Shown here: positions 33,080 to 41,331 of the stretch, in pieces
Layout: each line of letters opens with the position of its first letter
Numbering within the stretch: position 1 is the first letter of the stretch
Source: Lentzea sp033794685
Lineage (GTDB): Bacteria > Actinomycetota > Actinomycetes > Mycobacteriales > Pseudonocardiaceae
Assembly (NCBI GenBank): GCA_033794685.1
Contig: JARAYZ010000002.1
Direction: 5' to 3' (one strand)
DNA: 64,000 nucleotides
Notes under the pieces: generated by a model
What the model was told of the DNA's origin: nothing
What the model saw: only the letters and a program-made list of their open reading frames with translations
Database searches by the model: none
Made by a program: the position numbers and the translations under genes

Positions 33080-33761
33080 GCGAGCCTCCCAACGGCACGT
33101 CGAGGCCTCGCGGCGAGGCCTCTCGCATCGCATTCGCGATGTCCGGTGCCACCGGTTCGAGCCCGAGCTCACCGTGGACGAAAGCTACGACCAGCCGGGT
33201 CCAGTCCTTCGCCCTCTTGAGCATCGCGTGCCCGTCGCCGACGACGCTGAACCGCGCCACCCGGTCCGTCACGGTCTTGGCCTGCCGCGCGAACGCCAGC
33301 GACTTCGCCGGGTCCGTCATCCGCTCCATGTCCCCGTGCGCGATGAGCAGCGCCTTGCCCCTGAGCTGCTCGAACGGCTCTCCGGGCACGAGCCACGGCG
33401 CCAGCGCGCACACGGCGACCACGCTCGGATGCCCGGCGACGCGCAGCGCGGTCCGCCCGCCCATCGAGTGCCCGACGAGCACGATCGGCTTGCCGGGGTG
33501 GAGTTCGGAGATCCGGTCGAGCGCCCACCGGGCGTCCTTCACCGGGTCGAGGCTCGGCGCGTTCCACCCGCGCACCCGGTAGCGGAGGTTCCAGACCTCG
33601 ACGCCGGGGGCGCGCAGCGCGCGGGCCAGCGGAACCATCCGCAGGTACGCGAGGTTGAGGCGCCGGACCGGATCCGTGCCGTGTTCCCGTCCACCGTGCA
33701 GCACTAACACGACGGCATTCGTATCGCCCTGTGGTTTCGCCACGTCTACATGCGGATGCAC
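33072..33761 (-). CDS. alpha/beta hydrolase
   Basis: A 229-residue alpha/beta hydrolase: VLVLHGGREHGTDPV (oxyanion), nucleophile in IVLVGHSMGGRTALRV, an LIAHGDMERMTDP acid segment and His in VVGDGHAMLK. GTG 33761 is the only start close to the first beta strand that avoids a long unlikely extension. It lacks a Shine-Dalgarno, which suggests a leaderless message. First gene of the hydrolase/FAD/DUF1365/Cfa operon, so a lipid or acyl-ester substrate is plausible. Confidence 0.8.
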   Translation of the reverse strand: MHPHVDVAKPQGDTNAVVLVLHGGREHGTDPVRRLNLAYLRMVPLARALRAPGVEVWNLRYRVRGWNAPSLDPVKDARWALDRISELHPGKPIVLVGHSMGGRTALRVAGHPSVVAVCALAPWLVPGEPFEQLRGKALLIAHGDMERMTDPAKSLAFARQAKTVTDRVARFSVVGDGHAMLKRAKDWTRLVVAFVHGELGLEPVAPDIANAMREASPRGLDVPLGGSRG

Positions 33762-33834
33762 ACTTGATGTTCGGGAGGCCACGCCAGTTGGCTCGCCCGA
33801 TGAGAGCCAGCTCACACAGGTAGTGTCCGAACCC

Positions 33835-34659
33835 GTGATCGACCACATCAGCATCTCCACCGAGGCCGGTTCCTTCGACGCCATCGCGTCCGGTCCCGAG
33901 GACGGCCGCCCGGTGCTGCTGCTGCACGGCTTTCCCGAGGCCGCCATCGAGTGGGAGCACCAGGTCGCGGTCCTCGGCGTGAACGGCTTCCGCGCCGTCG
34001 CCCCCGACCAGCGCGGCTACTCCCCCGGCGTGCGCCCGGAACAGGTGTCCGAGTACACGGTCACGCACCTGGTCGAGGACGTGATCGCGATCGCGGACTC
34101 GCAGGGCTGGGACACGTTCGACCTGGTCGGCCACGACTGGGGCGGCGCCGTCGCGTGGTGGACCGCGATCGAGCACCCCGAACGCCTGCGCACCCTCACC
34201 GTCTTCTCCACGCCGCACCCCGGCGCGTTGAAGACCGCGCTGCAGACCGACGAGGAGCAGGCGATGCGGTCGCAGTACATGCGCGACTGGCGTGAGCGCA
34301 GCACCGAGAAGCGCATGCTCGACAACAACGCCCAGGCCATCAAGCAGATGTTCGAGTGGCGGATCCGGCCCTCGCACGTCGAGGAGTACGTCCAGCGGCT
34401 GTCCGAGCCGGGCGCGCTCACGGCCGCGCTCAACTGGTACCGCGCCGGCAAGCCGCACGGGGCCGCGGACAAGGTCAGTGTGAAGACCATGTACGTGTGG
34501 AGCACCGAGGACGTCGCGTTCGGGTCGTTCGCGGCATTCGAGACCGAGAAGTGGTGCACCGGGCCGTACCGGTTCGAGATGGTCGAGGACGTCAGCCACT
34601 GGATTCCCGAGGAGATCCCGGAAGCGGCGTCCTCGCTGATCCTGGAGAACCTGGGCTAG
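33835..34659 (+). CDS. epoxide hydrolase-like alpha/beta hydrolase
   Basis: A 274-residue protein of the epoxide hydrolase/haloalkane dehalogenase branch: HGFPEAAIEWEHQ (HGxP oxyanion motif), Asp nucleophile in LVGHDWGGAVAW, and base His in VEDVSHWIPEEIP, with a helical cap between. It would open epoxides or dehalogenate small molecules. GTG 33835 is chosen; GTG 33823 is also in frame, and neither has a clear ribosome-binding site. It diverges from the lipid-modification operon with 73 bases between the starts, and its end overlaps the convergent permease gene by 68 bases. Confidence 0.85.
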   Translation: MIDHISISTEAGSFDAIASGPEDGRPVLLLHGFPEAAIEWEHQVAVLGVNGFRAVAPDQRGYSPGVRPEQVSEYTVTHLVEDVIAIADSQGWDTFDLVGHDWGGAVAWWTAIEHPERLRTLTVFSTPHPGALKTALQTDEEQAMRSQYMRDWRERSTEKRMLDNNAQAIKQMFEWRIRPSHVEEYVQRLSEPGALTAALNWYRAGKPHGAADKVSVKTMYVWSTEDVAFGSFAAFETEKWCTGPYRFEMVEDVSHWIPEEIPEAASSLILENLG

Positions 34660-36010
34660 CCAGCCACAGCACGGCCGCCGTGTAAGCGCAGAGCACGGCG
34701 AACCCGGCCCACCCCGGCAGTGGGAAGTACCCGGCCGACGGCGCGTAGTGGGCCGTCACCTGCGGATACTCCACCATCGTCTGTTTGACGGCGAAGCCCG
34801 CGGCCGGGGTGAGCCGGAGCAGCCACTCCGCGACCACGTCGGGCAGCAGCGGCACCCCCGTGACGGCGTAGGGCACGGCGACCAGTACCAGTCCGGCGAG
34901 GATCGCCGCCCAGCCACGGCGCAACCACACGCCGAGCCCGTACGAGAAGACGGCGCAGAGCGCGAGCGCCGCGGCGACACCGACGACCACCCGGACACCG
35001 GTCAGCGACGAAGTCTCGGCGGTCGCGACGACGATGCCGGAGGCGAGCAGGCCGGTGACGAAGGTGGCCGATCCGAGGACGGCCGCCTGGACCGCGATCG
35101 CCTGCCGGGACGACGGGCCGCGGGCGCCGTGGCGGGCCCCGAGGACGAGCACGATGATCAACGCGATCACCAGGCCGGACAACGTCTTCTCAACGCCGCG
35201 CGGACCGCCTTCACCGATCGGCCCGATGTCGCCGCTGCCGCTGATGGTGACGACGCCGTCCTTCTCCACGGCGCCTGCCGCGTTGTGGAACTTCTCCCAG
35301 TCCGTGTGGTTCATCTCGCCGACCGGCTCGCTGTTCCACGAGCCCGTTCCTCCCTGGACCTCCACGTTGTCGAAGACGCCGACGGCCTGAGTGAACCGAA
35401 CCTCCTCGATCGTGCCTCCGAGAGCGGTCTCGCGGAGCGTGAGATCGCCCGGCGACGTGGCGAAGAGTCCGATCTGCACGGTCTCCGGCAGCCCGGCGAG
35501 CTCAGCGGTTCCGACGACGTGCCACTGCTCGCCGTCCGCCGACTCGGAACCGGTGACGGTGTCGCCGGAACGGGTCAGCCTCAGCCAGCGCGGGGACTGC
35601 TCCGAGACGCTGCCCGCGTTTCCGGCGACGTCGTGCACGTAGTCGTGCTGGAACCGGACACCGTGGCCACCGGTCATCGCGAGCGCCGCGTACGGCGAGC
35701 CCTGCCGCGGGCCGTCCTTGACGATGATCCCGGCCTTCGCCCACGGCACGAGCCCGGGGACGATCTGGTCGTGGCCCGGCGGCGGGTAGGTGATCGTCCC
35801 GGTCATCGCCGTCATCCGGACCGTGATGGCGCCGTCACGGCCGAGGTCCTGGTGCCGGAACCAGAACTCGTCGCTGACGCCGGACGAGGTGCCGGGGGCG
35901 AACAGCAGGCCCAGTGCGATGACGACGAGGGCCGCGGCGGCCAGGGCGATCAGACGACCCGGACTGCGGAACGCGGTCCACTCGCGACGGAGAAGCGTGG
36001 TGCTCGACAT
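34592..36010 (-). CDS. ABC-2-type permease with large extracellular domain, no ATPase nearby
   Basis: A 472-residue membrane protein. One helix at residues 20-38 is followed by a roughly 230-residue extracellular domain resembling a DUF1349/laminin-G-like sandwich (SDEFWFRHQDLGRDGAITVRM, YPPPGHDQIVPGLVPWAKAGI, GHGVRFQHDYVHDVAG). Then come about six C-terminal helices with the LGVWLRR and ALLWLA-type pattern of ABC-2 permeases. Relatives usually sit beside an ABC ATPase that powers them; none is present on either side. It diverges from the two-component pair at 36098, which may control it. Confidence 0.7.
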   Translation of the reverse strand: MSSTTLLRREWTAFRSPGRLIALAAAALVVIALGLLFAPGTSSGVSDEFWFRHQDLGRDGAITVRMTAMTGTITYPPPGHDQIVPGLVPWAKAGIIVKDGPRQGSPYAALAMTGGHGVRFQHDYVHDVAGNAGSVSEQSPRWLRLTRSGDTVTGSESADGEQWHVVGTAELAGLPETVQIGLFATSPGDLTLRETALGGTIEEVRFTQAVGVFDNVEVQGGTGSWNSEPVGEMNHTDWEKFHNAAGAVEKDGVVTISGSGDIGPIGEGGPRGVEKTLSGLVIALIIVLVLGARHGARGPSSRQAIAVQAAVLGSATFVTGLLASGIVVATAETSSLTGVRVVVGVAAALALCAVFSYGLGVWLRRGWAAILAGLVLVAVPYAVTGVPLLPDVVAEWLLRLTPAAGFAVKQTMVEYPQVTAHYAPSAGYFPLPGWAGFAVLCAYTAAVLWLASPGSPGSARTPLPGSPRESSG

Positions 36011-36097
36011 GGCCGATGGGTCTACAGATCAACGGCTAACACGGCCCGAACTCGCCTTGTCATGCCGTTGTTAGGTCGTCGCGGGCATGCTGACGGC

Positions 36098-37222
36098 ATG
36101 AGCAGAACCGCCGGTGCCAGGTTCACGATCCTGTACGCCGCCGTGTTCCTCGTGTCCGGCGTCGGGTTGTTGGTCCTGACCTTCGTGCTGTCCGGCGGCA
36201 TGAGCGACACCGCGCCCGCCGGGAACCCGCCGTCCCAGGACGCGGCACAGCAGCAAATCCAGCAGTTGCAACGACAACTGGACGAGGTGCACGCGCAGCA
36301 GGCACGCCGAATGCTGGCCGGATCGGCGCTGGCGCTGCTCGTGATGGCCGTCGTCTCGCTGCTGGCCGGCCGGGTGCTGGCACGGCGCGTGCTGCGGCCG
36401 TTGCGGACGATCACGAGCGCCACCCGGCGCATCTCCGCCGACAGCCTGGACCGGCGGCTGGCGGTCACCGGCCCGGCCGACGAGGTGAAGGGCCTCGCCG
36501 ACACCATCGACGAGCTGCTCGAACGGCTCGAGGTGTCGTTCACCGCGCAACGCCGCTTCGCCGCCAACGCCTCCCACGAGCTGCGCACTCCCCTGGCGAC
36601 GATGCGGGCCTCCCTGGACGTCGCGGTCGCCAAGCCCGATCCGGCGGCCTCGACGGTGGCGCTCGCCGACCGCCTGCGCGTGCAGCTGGACCGGGTCGAC
36701 CACCTGCTCGACGGGTTCCTCGTGCTGGCCAGGGCGCAGCACGGCGCGCCGGCCGACTCCATTCCCGTCGACCTCGGTGAGCTCGCTGGTGACGCCTTGC
36801 ACGAGCAGTCCGCCGCGATCGAGGCGAAGGGGCTGGTCGTGACGGTGGACGTACTGCGGGGAACGGTCGCCCACGGCAGTCCGGCATTGCTGGCACGACT
36901 GGTGGGCAACGTCGTCGACAACGCCGTGCAGCACAACGAGCCCGGCGGACGGGTCGAGGTCACCGGCTCCGCGGCCGAGGAGAACGTGGTGCTGGTCGTC
37001 GAGACCGGCGGGCCCGTCTTCGACCAGCGTGAGGTCGACCGGCTGGCGCAGCCCTTCGAACGACTCGGCGGCGAGCGCGTCGGCTCGTCGGGACTGGGTC
37101 TGTCCATCGTGGCCGCCATCGCCGCCGCGCACGGCGGCCGGCTCGACCTGCGCGCACTGCCGGAGGGCGGCCTGAGCGCGTCGGTCACGCTGCCTGCCGC
37201 GAAGGTGCCGGTGACCGCGTGA
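36098..37222 (+). CDS. sensor histidine kinase
   Basis: A 374-residue membrane kinase: TM1 (about residues 10-32), a short Gln-rich extracellular coiled coil (QQQIQQLQRQLDEVHAQQ), TM2 (about 72-92), HAMP, the dimerisation H-box with His160 (FAANASHELRTPLATM), the N-box VGNVVDNAVQHN and a C-terminal GSSGLGLSIVAAIAAAHGG ATP-lid motif. The usual DxGxG G1 box is replaced by VVETGGPVF, a variant seen in some actinobacterial kinases. Its stop overlaps the response-regulator start as GTGA. Confidence 0.9.
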   Translation: MSRTAGARFTILYAAVFLVSGVGLLVLTFVLSGGMSDTAPAGNPPSQDAAQQQIQQLQRQLDEVHAQQARRMLAGSALALLVMAVVSLLAGRVLARRVLRPLRTITSATRRISADSLDRRLAVTGPADEVKGLADTIDELLERLEVSFTAQRRFAANASHELRTPLATMRASLDVAVAKPDPAASTVALADRLRVQLDRVDHLLDGFLVLARAQHGAPADSIPVDLGELAGDALHEQSAAIEAKGLVVTVDVLRGTVAHGSPALLARLVGNVVDNAVQHNEPGGRVEVTGSAAEENVVLVVETGGPVFDQREVDRLAQPFERLGGERVGSSGLGLSIVAAIAAAHGGRLDLRALPEGGLSASVTLPAAKVPVTA

Positions 37223-37881
37223 GGGTCCTCGTCGTCGAAGACGACCACGCCCTCGCCGAGGTCGTCGCGGAAGGACTCCGCGACCAGGGGATGGCCGTCG
37301 ACCTCGCGCACGACGGGCTGGTCGTCGCGGGCCTCGACCTCGCGCCGTACGACGTGGTGCTCCTGGACCGGGACCTGCCCGGCCTCCACGGTGACGTGCT
37401 GTGCCGCATGATCATCGAGCGGGCCGGCCGGCCGATGGTGCTGATGCTGACCGCGGCGGGCGCGCCCGGTGACCGGGTCAGCGGGCTGACCCTGGGTGCC
37501 GACGACTACCTCGCCAAGCCGTTCCACTTCCCGGAGCTCGTCCTGCGCGTCCGGGCGCTGGCCCGTCGCAGACCGGACGCGAGGCCCCCGACGTTGCGCG
37601 CCGGCGGGATCGAGCTGGACCCGGTGCGCCGGACCGCCGTGCGCGACGGACGGCAACTCACCCTCTCGGTGAAGGAGTTCGCCGTCCTGGAAGCGCTGCT
37701 GGGAGCGCATCCCGGCTTCCTGAGCGCCGAGGCACTGCTGGAGCGGGTGTGGGACGAGCACGCGGACCCGTTCACCAACACCGTGACCGTGACGGTGGGC
37801 CGGTTGCGCCGCAAGCTCGGCCAGCCACCGGTCATCGCGACGACACCGGGAATCGGCTACCGGATCGACGGGAGCGTCTAG
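37219..37881 (+). CDS. OmpR-family response regulator
   Basis: A 220-residue regulator: receiver domain with acidic pocket (VVEDDH), phosphoacceptor Asp50 (VVLLDRDLPG) and Lys in LAKPF, then an OmpR winged helix (FAVLEALLGAHPGFLSAEALLERVWDEHADPF and VTVTVGRLRRKLG) ending GIGYRI. It pairs with the kinase at 36098. Ten bases later the MobA/MocA-like gene begins and may be on the same transcript. Possible targets include the divergent permease. Confidence 0.93.
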   Translation: MRVLVVEDDHALAEVVAEGLRDQGMAVDLAHDGLVVAGLDLAPYDVVLLDRDLPGLHGDVLCRMIIERAGRPMVLMLTAAGAPGDRVSGLTLGADDYLAKPFHFPELVLRVRALARRRPDARPPTLRAGGIELDPVRRTAVRDGRQLTLSVKEFAVLEALLGAHPGFLSAEALLERVWDEHADPFTNTVTVTVGRLRRKLGQPPVIATTPGIGYRIDGSV

Positions 37882-37891
37882 ATTCGACGCC

Positions 37892-38467
37892 ATGCGCGTG
37901 GCCGGTCTTCTTCTCGCCGCGGGGGCCGGCCGCCGGTTCGGCTCCCCCAAGGCCCTCGTCCCGTTGGACGGCAAGCTCTTCGTCGACTCGGCCGCGGAAC
38001 TCCTCAGGGCCGCCGGGTGCGCGCCGGTCGTCGTGGTGCTCGGCGCGCAGGCGTCCGAAGTGCGGCGGCAGGCGAGGCTCGAAGGCGTGACCGTCGTCGA
38101 CAACCCGCACTGGGACACCGGCATGGGCTCGTCGCTGCGCACCGGTCTGCACGCGGCCGGCAGCGCGGACGCGGTGCTGGTCCTGCCCGTGGACACGCCG
38201 GGGGTCACCGTCGCGGCCCTGCACCGGCTGATGGCGCTGGCCGAGCCGAAAGCGCTGGCCAGGGCCACCTACGACGGCGAGGTCGGGCACCCCGTGCTGA
38301 TCGGGTCCGACCACTTCGCGGGCGTCATGGCGTCGGCGGCGGGCGACCAGGGAGCACGGGACTACCTCCGGTCGAACACCGTCCGCCACGTCGAGTGCGC
38401 TGACGTGGCGGACGGCTCGGACGTCGATCAGCCCGAGGACCTCAGGCGACGTACCGGCGGAGCTTGA
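37892..38467 (+). CDS. MobA/MocA-like nucleotidyltransferase
   Basis: A 191-residue nucleotidyltransferase of the MocA/MobA group: the NTP-binding start GLLLAAGAGRRFGSPKALVPLDG, then a DTGMGSSLRTGL segment and LPVDTPGVT with the metal-binding Asp, and GHPVLIG. Such enzymes transfer CMP or GMP to molybdopterin, or act on other small substrates. No molybdoenzyme genes are close, so the exact role is open. Its 3' end overlaps the convergent C39-like gene by 26 bases. Confidence 0.85.
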   Translation: MRVAGLLLAAGAGRRFGSPKALVPLDGKLFVDSAAELLRAAGCAPVVVVLGAQASEVRRQARLEGVTVVDNPHWDTGMGSSLRTGLHAAGSADAVLVLPVDTPGVTVAALHRLMALAEPKALARATYDGEVGHPVLIGSDHFAGVMASAAGDQGARDYLRSNTVRHVECADVADGSDVDQPEDLRRRTGGA

Positions 38468-39050
38468 TGCCCGACGAGACGTTCGAGGCGCTCAGCCAGT
38501 GCAGCCCGCCACCCGCGTAGGCGGGGTCGGACACGGCGAACTCGGTGCCGCCCGCGCGGTAGCCGACGATCGTGGCGTAGTGGCCACCGGAGTAGTTGCG
38601 GCCGTTGAGGCGGATGACGTTGATGACGACCGCGTGGCCGCGGTTGGCGTTGTAGACGACGTCGGCCTTGAGCTTCGTCAGCAGCTGAGCGTCGGTCGAC
38701 CACTGCTTGACCTGGTAGTAGGTCGAGCCGGTGTAGTGGTCGAGGGCGTTCTCGAGGTTCTTGATGTTGGGCAGGCCGTTCGTCGTGACCTTCATGAAGC
38801 TCGCCAGCGTGGACTGCTCGACGTACTTGCCCCGCGCCGTCAGGGCGATGCGGGCGGCGGCAGCGGAGCACCAGTAGCCGGTCTTCTGGACCTGGAACTG
38901 GTGCGGCAGCACGCCTTCGCCCTGGATACCCAGCTCGGCGGCGGCCGGGATGACGGTCTCGCCGGGAGCGGCGAACGCGACCGGCGCGGTCAGGACGGTC
39001 AGGGCGACGCCGAGCGCGGCGACGGCCCCGGTGATCTTCGCAAGCCTCAT
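38442..39050 (-). CDS. secreted C39-like papain-fold peptidase
   Basis: A 202-residue exported protein with a clear signal peptide (residues 1-27, MRLAKITGAVAALGVALTVL then AxA at PVAFA). The mature domain shows the C39/papain-like triad: Cys61 in GYWCSAAAARIAL, His157 in GGHYATIVGY and Asp175 in VSDPAY. Related secreted actinobacterial proteins are annotated as C39-family peptidases or peptidase-like proteins without known targets. ATG 39050 follows a GAGGGG element. Monocistronic. Confidence 0.82.
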   Translation of the reverse strand: MRLAKITGAVAALGVALTVLTAPVAFAAPGETVIPAAAELGIQGEGVLPHQFQVQKTGYWCSAAAARIALTARGKYVEQSTLASFMKVTTNGLPNIKNLENALDHYTGSTYYQVKQWSTDAQLLTKLKADVVYNANRGHAVVINVIRLNGRNYSGGHYATIVGYRAGGTEFAVSDPAYAGGGLHWLSASNVSSGIKLRRYVA

Positions 39051-39276
39051 CGGAAGTGATCCCCTCAGTGGTGGCGCCGGTCCCCTGCCCGGCGCTCGGC
39101 AGAAGCTTGGCGGGAGCACCAGAACAGTCGCCACGACATTCGGGCAGAGCCTAAAAAGCCAGGTGAGGGCACTACGAGACCTGCGCGCACCTACTCAGCG
39201 TGGGCGGTGTGCACCTTTCGGCTCACTGGTCTCGAATGCCGTACACGCCCCGGATCGCTGTGCCACTCTGCTTGCC

Positions 39277-40227
39277 GTGCTGCGAGTCCACTTCACGGCG
39301 GAGGACCTGGCGAGGGTGCGCGTCGCCGCGGGTCCCGACCCGATGTGGGAGATCCTGCTGAGCCTGCACGTGTTGCGGCAGCGGTCGGCGGCGCCGGTGT
39401 TCGGCCCGTGGCGCGCGACCGTGCGGACGACGCTGCCCGGCACCACCCGCTGGCTGCTGCAGCTCGCACCCCCGGTCGGCTACTCCCCCGACTTCCTCAC
39501 GCCCACCGCGGGCTCGTGCGCGGTCGACGCGGGCATCGACGCGGTCCTGTCCACGCCGGTGGAGTCGTTGCGCGCGGACCTGGCGCAACTGGGCCGCCAG
39601 CAGCGTCTCGACCCGCGCACGCACCTGCTGGCCAGCGGCGACGTGGCGACGCTGGACTCGCTCGGCGACGCGTTGCGCGGCTACTACGGTCACGCGCTGG
39701 CGCCGATCTGGGACGAGGTCCGCGCCGTCGTCGACGCCGACCGCGCGGTGCGGGCGCGGTCCTTCCTGGACTCCGGCTGCGAGGGCGTGCTCTCGGCGCT
39801 GCACCCGACGATCTCGTGGGCACGGCCGGTGCTGTCGATCGAGTCCCGCTTCCCCCTGCGCGACGTCCACCTGCACGGCCAGGGCCTGGTGCTCGTGCCG
39901 TCGTACTTCTGCCGGGAGCGGCCGATCATGCTGCGCGACCCGAGCCGCACGCCTGTGCTCGTCTACCCGATCGCCCGCGACCTGCACGTGACGAGCGCGG
40001 GGAAGCGGTCGCTGGAGGCGTTGCTCGGCCGCACCCGCGCCGCCGCCCTGCAGGTCATCGCGGGTGGCTGCACCACCACGGAACTGGCCCGCCGCCTGGG
40101 CATCTCGGCCGCCTCGGCCAGTGCTCACGCCTCGGTGCTGCGCGACGCCGGCCTGGCCGTCGCCCAGCGGCACCGCAACTCGGTGCTGCACACGGCCTCG
40201 GCGCTGGGCGTCGAACTGCTGGCGTGA
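39277..40227 (+). CDS. winged-helix (ArsR-like) transcriptional regulator
   Basis: A 316-residue protein. The first 250 residues are a large, otherwise uncharacterised domain starting VHFTAEDLARVRVAAGPDPMWEILLSLH. The C-terminus is a winged helix (AALQVIAGGCTTTELARRLG and SAASASAHASVLRDAGL, about residues 265-305), as in the ArsR-like family expanded in Pseudonocardiales and Streptomyces, where a conserved DPMWE-type start recurs. Probable cytosolic DNA-binding regulator; effector unknown. GTG 39277 gives the conserved N-terminus. Confidence 0.78.
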   Translation: MLRVHFTAEDLARVRVAAGPDPMWEILLSLHVLRQRSAAPVFGPWRATVRTTLPGTTRWLLQLAPPVGYSPDFLTPTAGSCAVDAGIDAVLSTPVESLRADLAQLGRQQRLDPRTHLLASGDVATLDSLGDALRGYYGHALAPIWDEVRAVVDADRAVRARSFLDSGCEGVLSALHPTISWARPVLSIESRFPLRDVHLHGQGLVLVPSYFCRERPIMLRDPSRTPVLVYPIARDLHVTSAGKRSLEALLGRTRAAALQVIAGGCTTTELARRLGISAASASAHASVLRDAGLAVAQRHRNSVLHTASALGVELLA

Positions 40228-40231
40228 GGTG

Positions 40232-40435
40232 TCAGGGCCGCGCCCGGACCGCCGCCCGCGCGCACGCGCCGGCGACGACGAGCAGCACCAGCGCCACCCA
40301 CACCGGCCACAGCTCGGAGTAGGTCACCGCCAGCGCGATGTTCGTGGCCGCTGCCGCCGTGAAGACCGCCACCAGCACCACCCAGAAGTAGAAGTACCGC
40401 CTGATCCAACCCACCCCCTGTCCACGACGAGACAT
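40232..40435 (-). CDS. small two-helix membrane protein
   Basis: A 67-residue protein with a basic N-terminus (SRRGQGVGWIRRYFY) and two membrane helices (WVVLVAVFTAAAATNIALAV and a second around VWVALVLLVVAGACARAAV), ending in Arg/Pro. GAGGGG about six bases before ATG 40435 supports the start. Converges on the winged-helix gene 4 bases away. No function known. Confidence 0.6.
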   Translation of the reverse strand: MSRRGQGVGWIRRYFYFWVVLVAVFTAAAATNIALAVTYSELWPVWVALVLLVVAGACARAAVRARP

Positions 40436-40517
40436 CGCACCCCTCATCGCGCGTATCGAGGTTTGTGGTGCGCGGGTTACTGGTGAGGTGATCTGCAATC
40501 CGGTACTACTGACCCGC

Positions 40518-41258
40518 ATGACGACCGACACCGTGACCGGGTCCGACTACGGCAACCTCGTGCGCACGCACCTGACGCGCGTCGAGCAGCACAACGCGGC
40601 CGCGCTCGACGACGTGGCCGAGCTCGTGCTGGCCGCCGTCCAGGCGGACGGAATCCTTCTCACCGCAGGTGCGGGGCACTCGCTGGCGGCGGTCGCCGAG
40701 ACCTTCTACCGCGCGGGCGGCCTGGCCTGCGTCCGTCCGATCTACCACCCCGAACTGCTCCCGATGCACGGCGCGATCAGCAGCACGTCGGCCGAACGGC
40801 GCTCCGGCCTCGCGGGCGAAGTCCTGCGCGAGTCGGGTCTCGCGCCGCACGACGTCCTGTTCGTGTTCTCGACCTCGGGCGTCAACTACTACCCCGTCGA
40901 ACTGGCCCAGGAGGCCGCGAGCAGGGGCTGCCCGGTCGTCGGCGTCACCTCGGTGGCGTCCAGCGCGCAGGCTCCCCGCCGCGCGGGCGCGACCCTGGCC
41001 GAGGTCTCGACCGTCGTCCTCGACAACCTGGTCCCGCCCGGTGACTCGACCTACCCGGAGCACGCCCCGGTCACCGCGGCGATCTCCACGCTGGCGACCA
41101 CGTTCCTGTGGAACCTGCTGATGGTCCGCCTGATCGACAAGGCGACCGAGTCCGGTGTGCAACTGCCGTTGTGGCGCAGCGCGAACGTGGAGGGCGGCGA
41201 CGCGGCCAACGCCGACCTGCTCCGCCACTACCAGACCCGCATTCCGCAACTCGGATGA
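40518..41258 (+). CDS. SIS-domain sugar isomerase-like protein
   Basis: A 246-residue SIS (sugar isomerase) domain protein: LLTAGAGHSLAAVAETFYRAGGL forms the phosphate-binding loop, and DVLFVFSTSGVNYYPVELAQEAASRGCPVVGVTSV is the classic SIS core with STSG. Such proteins isomerise or sense phosphosugars. It lacks an attached HTH, so it is probably an enzyme or a regulator of a kinase. Little 5' leader sequence lies before ATG 40518. Divergent from the small membrane gene. Confidence 0.85.
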   Translation: MTTDTVTGSDYGNLVRTHLTRVEQHNAAALDDVAELVLAAVQADGILLTAGAGHSLAAVAETFYRAGGLACVRPIYHPELLPMHGAISSTSAERRSGLAGEVLRESGLAPHDVLFVFSTSGVNYYPVELAQEAASRGCPVVGVTSVASSAQAPRRAGATLAEVSTVVLDNLVPPGDSTYPEHAPVTAAISTLATTFLWNLLMVRLIDKATESGVQLPLWRSANVEGGDAANADLLRHYQTRIPQLG

Positions 41259-41331
41259 GTAGAAACCCTCACAGATCCTCTGCGTTCTGCCGTTAGTCTC
41301 CCACCGGGGAAAGCACTTACCTGGGGGAACA

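Noticed and set aside
34748..36097. long N-terminal extension of the histidine kinase frame
   Set aside because: The first ~450 codons are antisense to the permease. The kinase proper begins at 36098 with a membrane helix.
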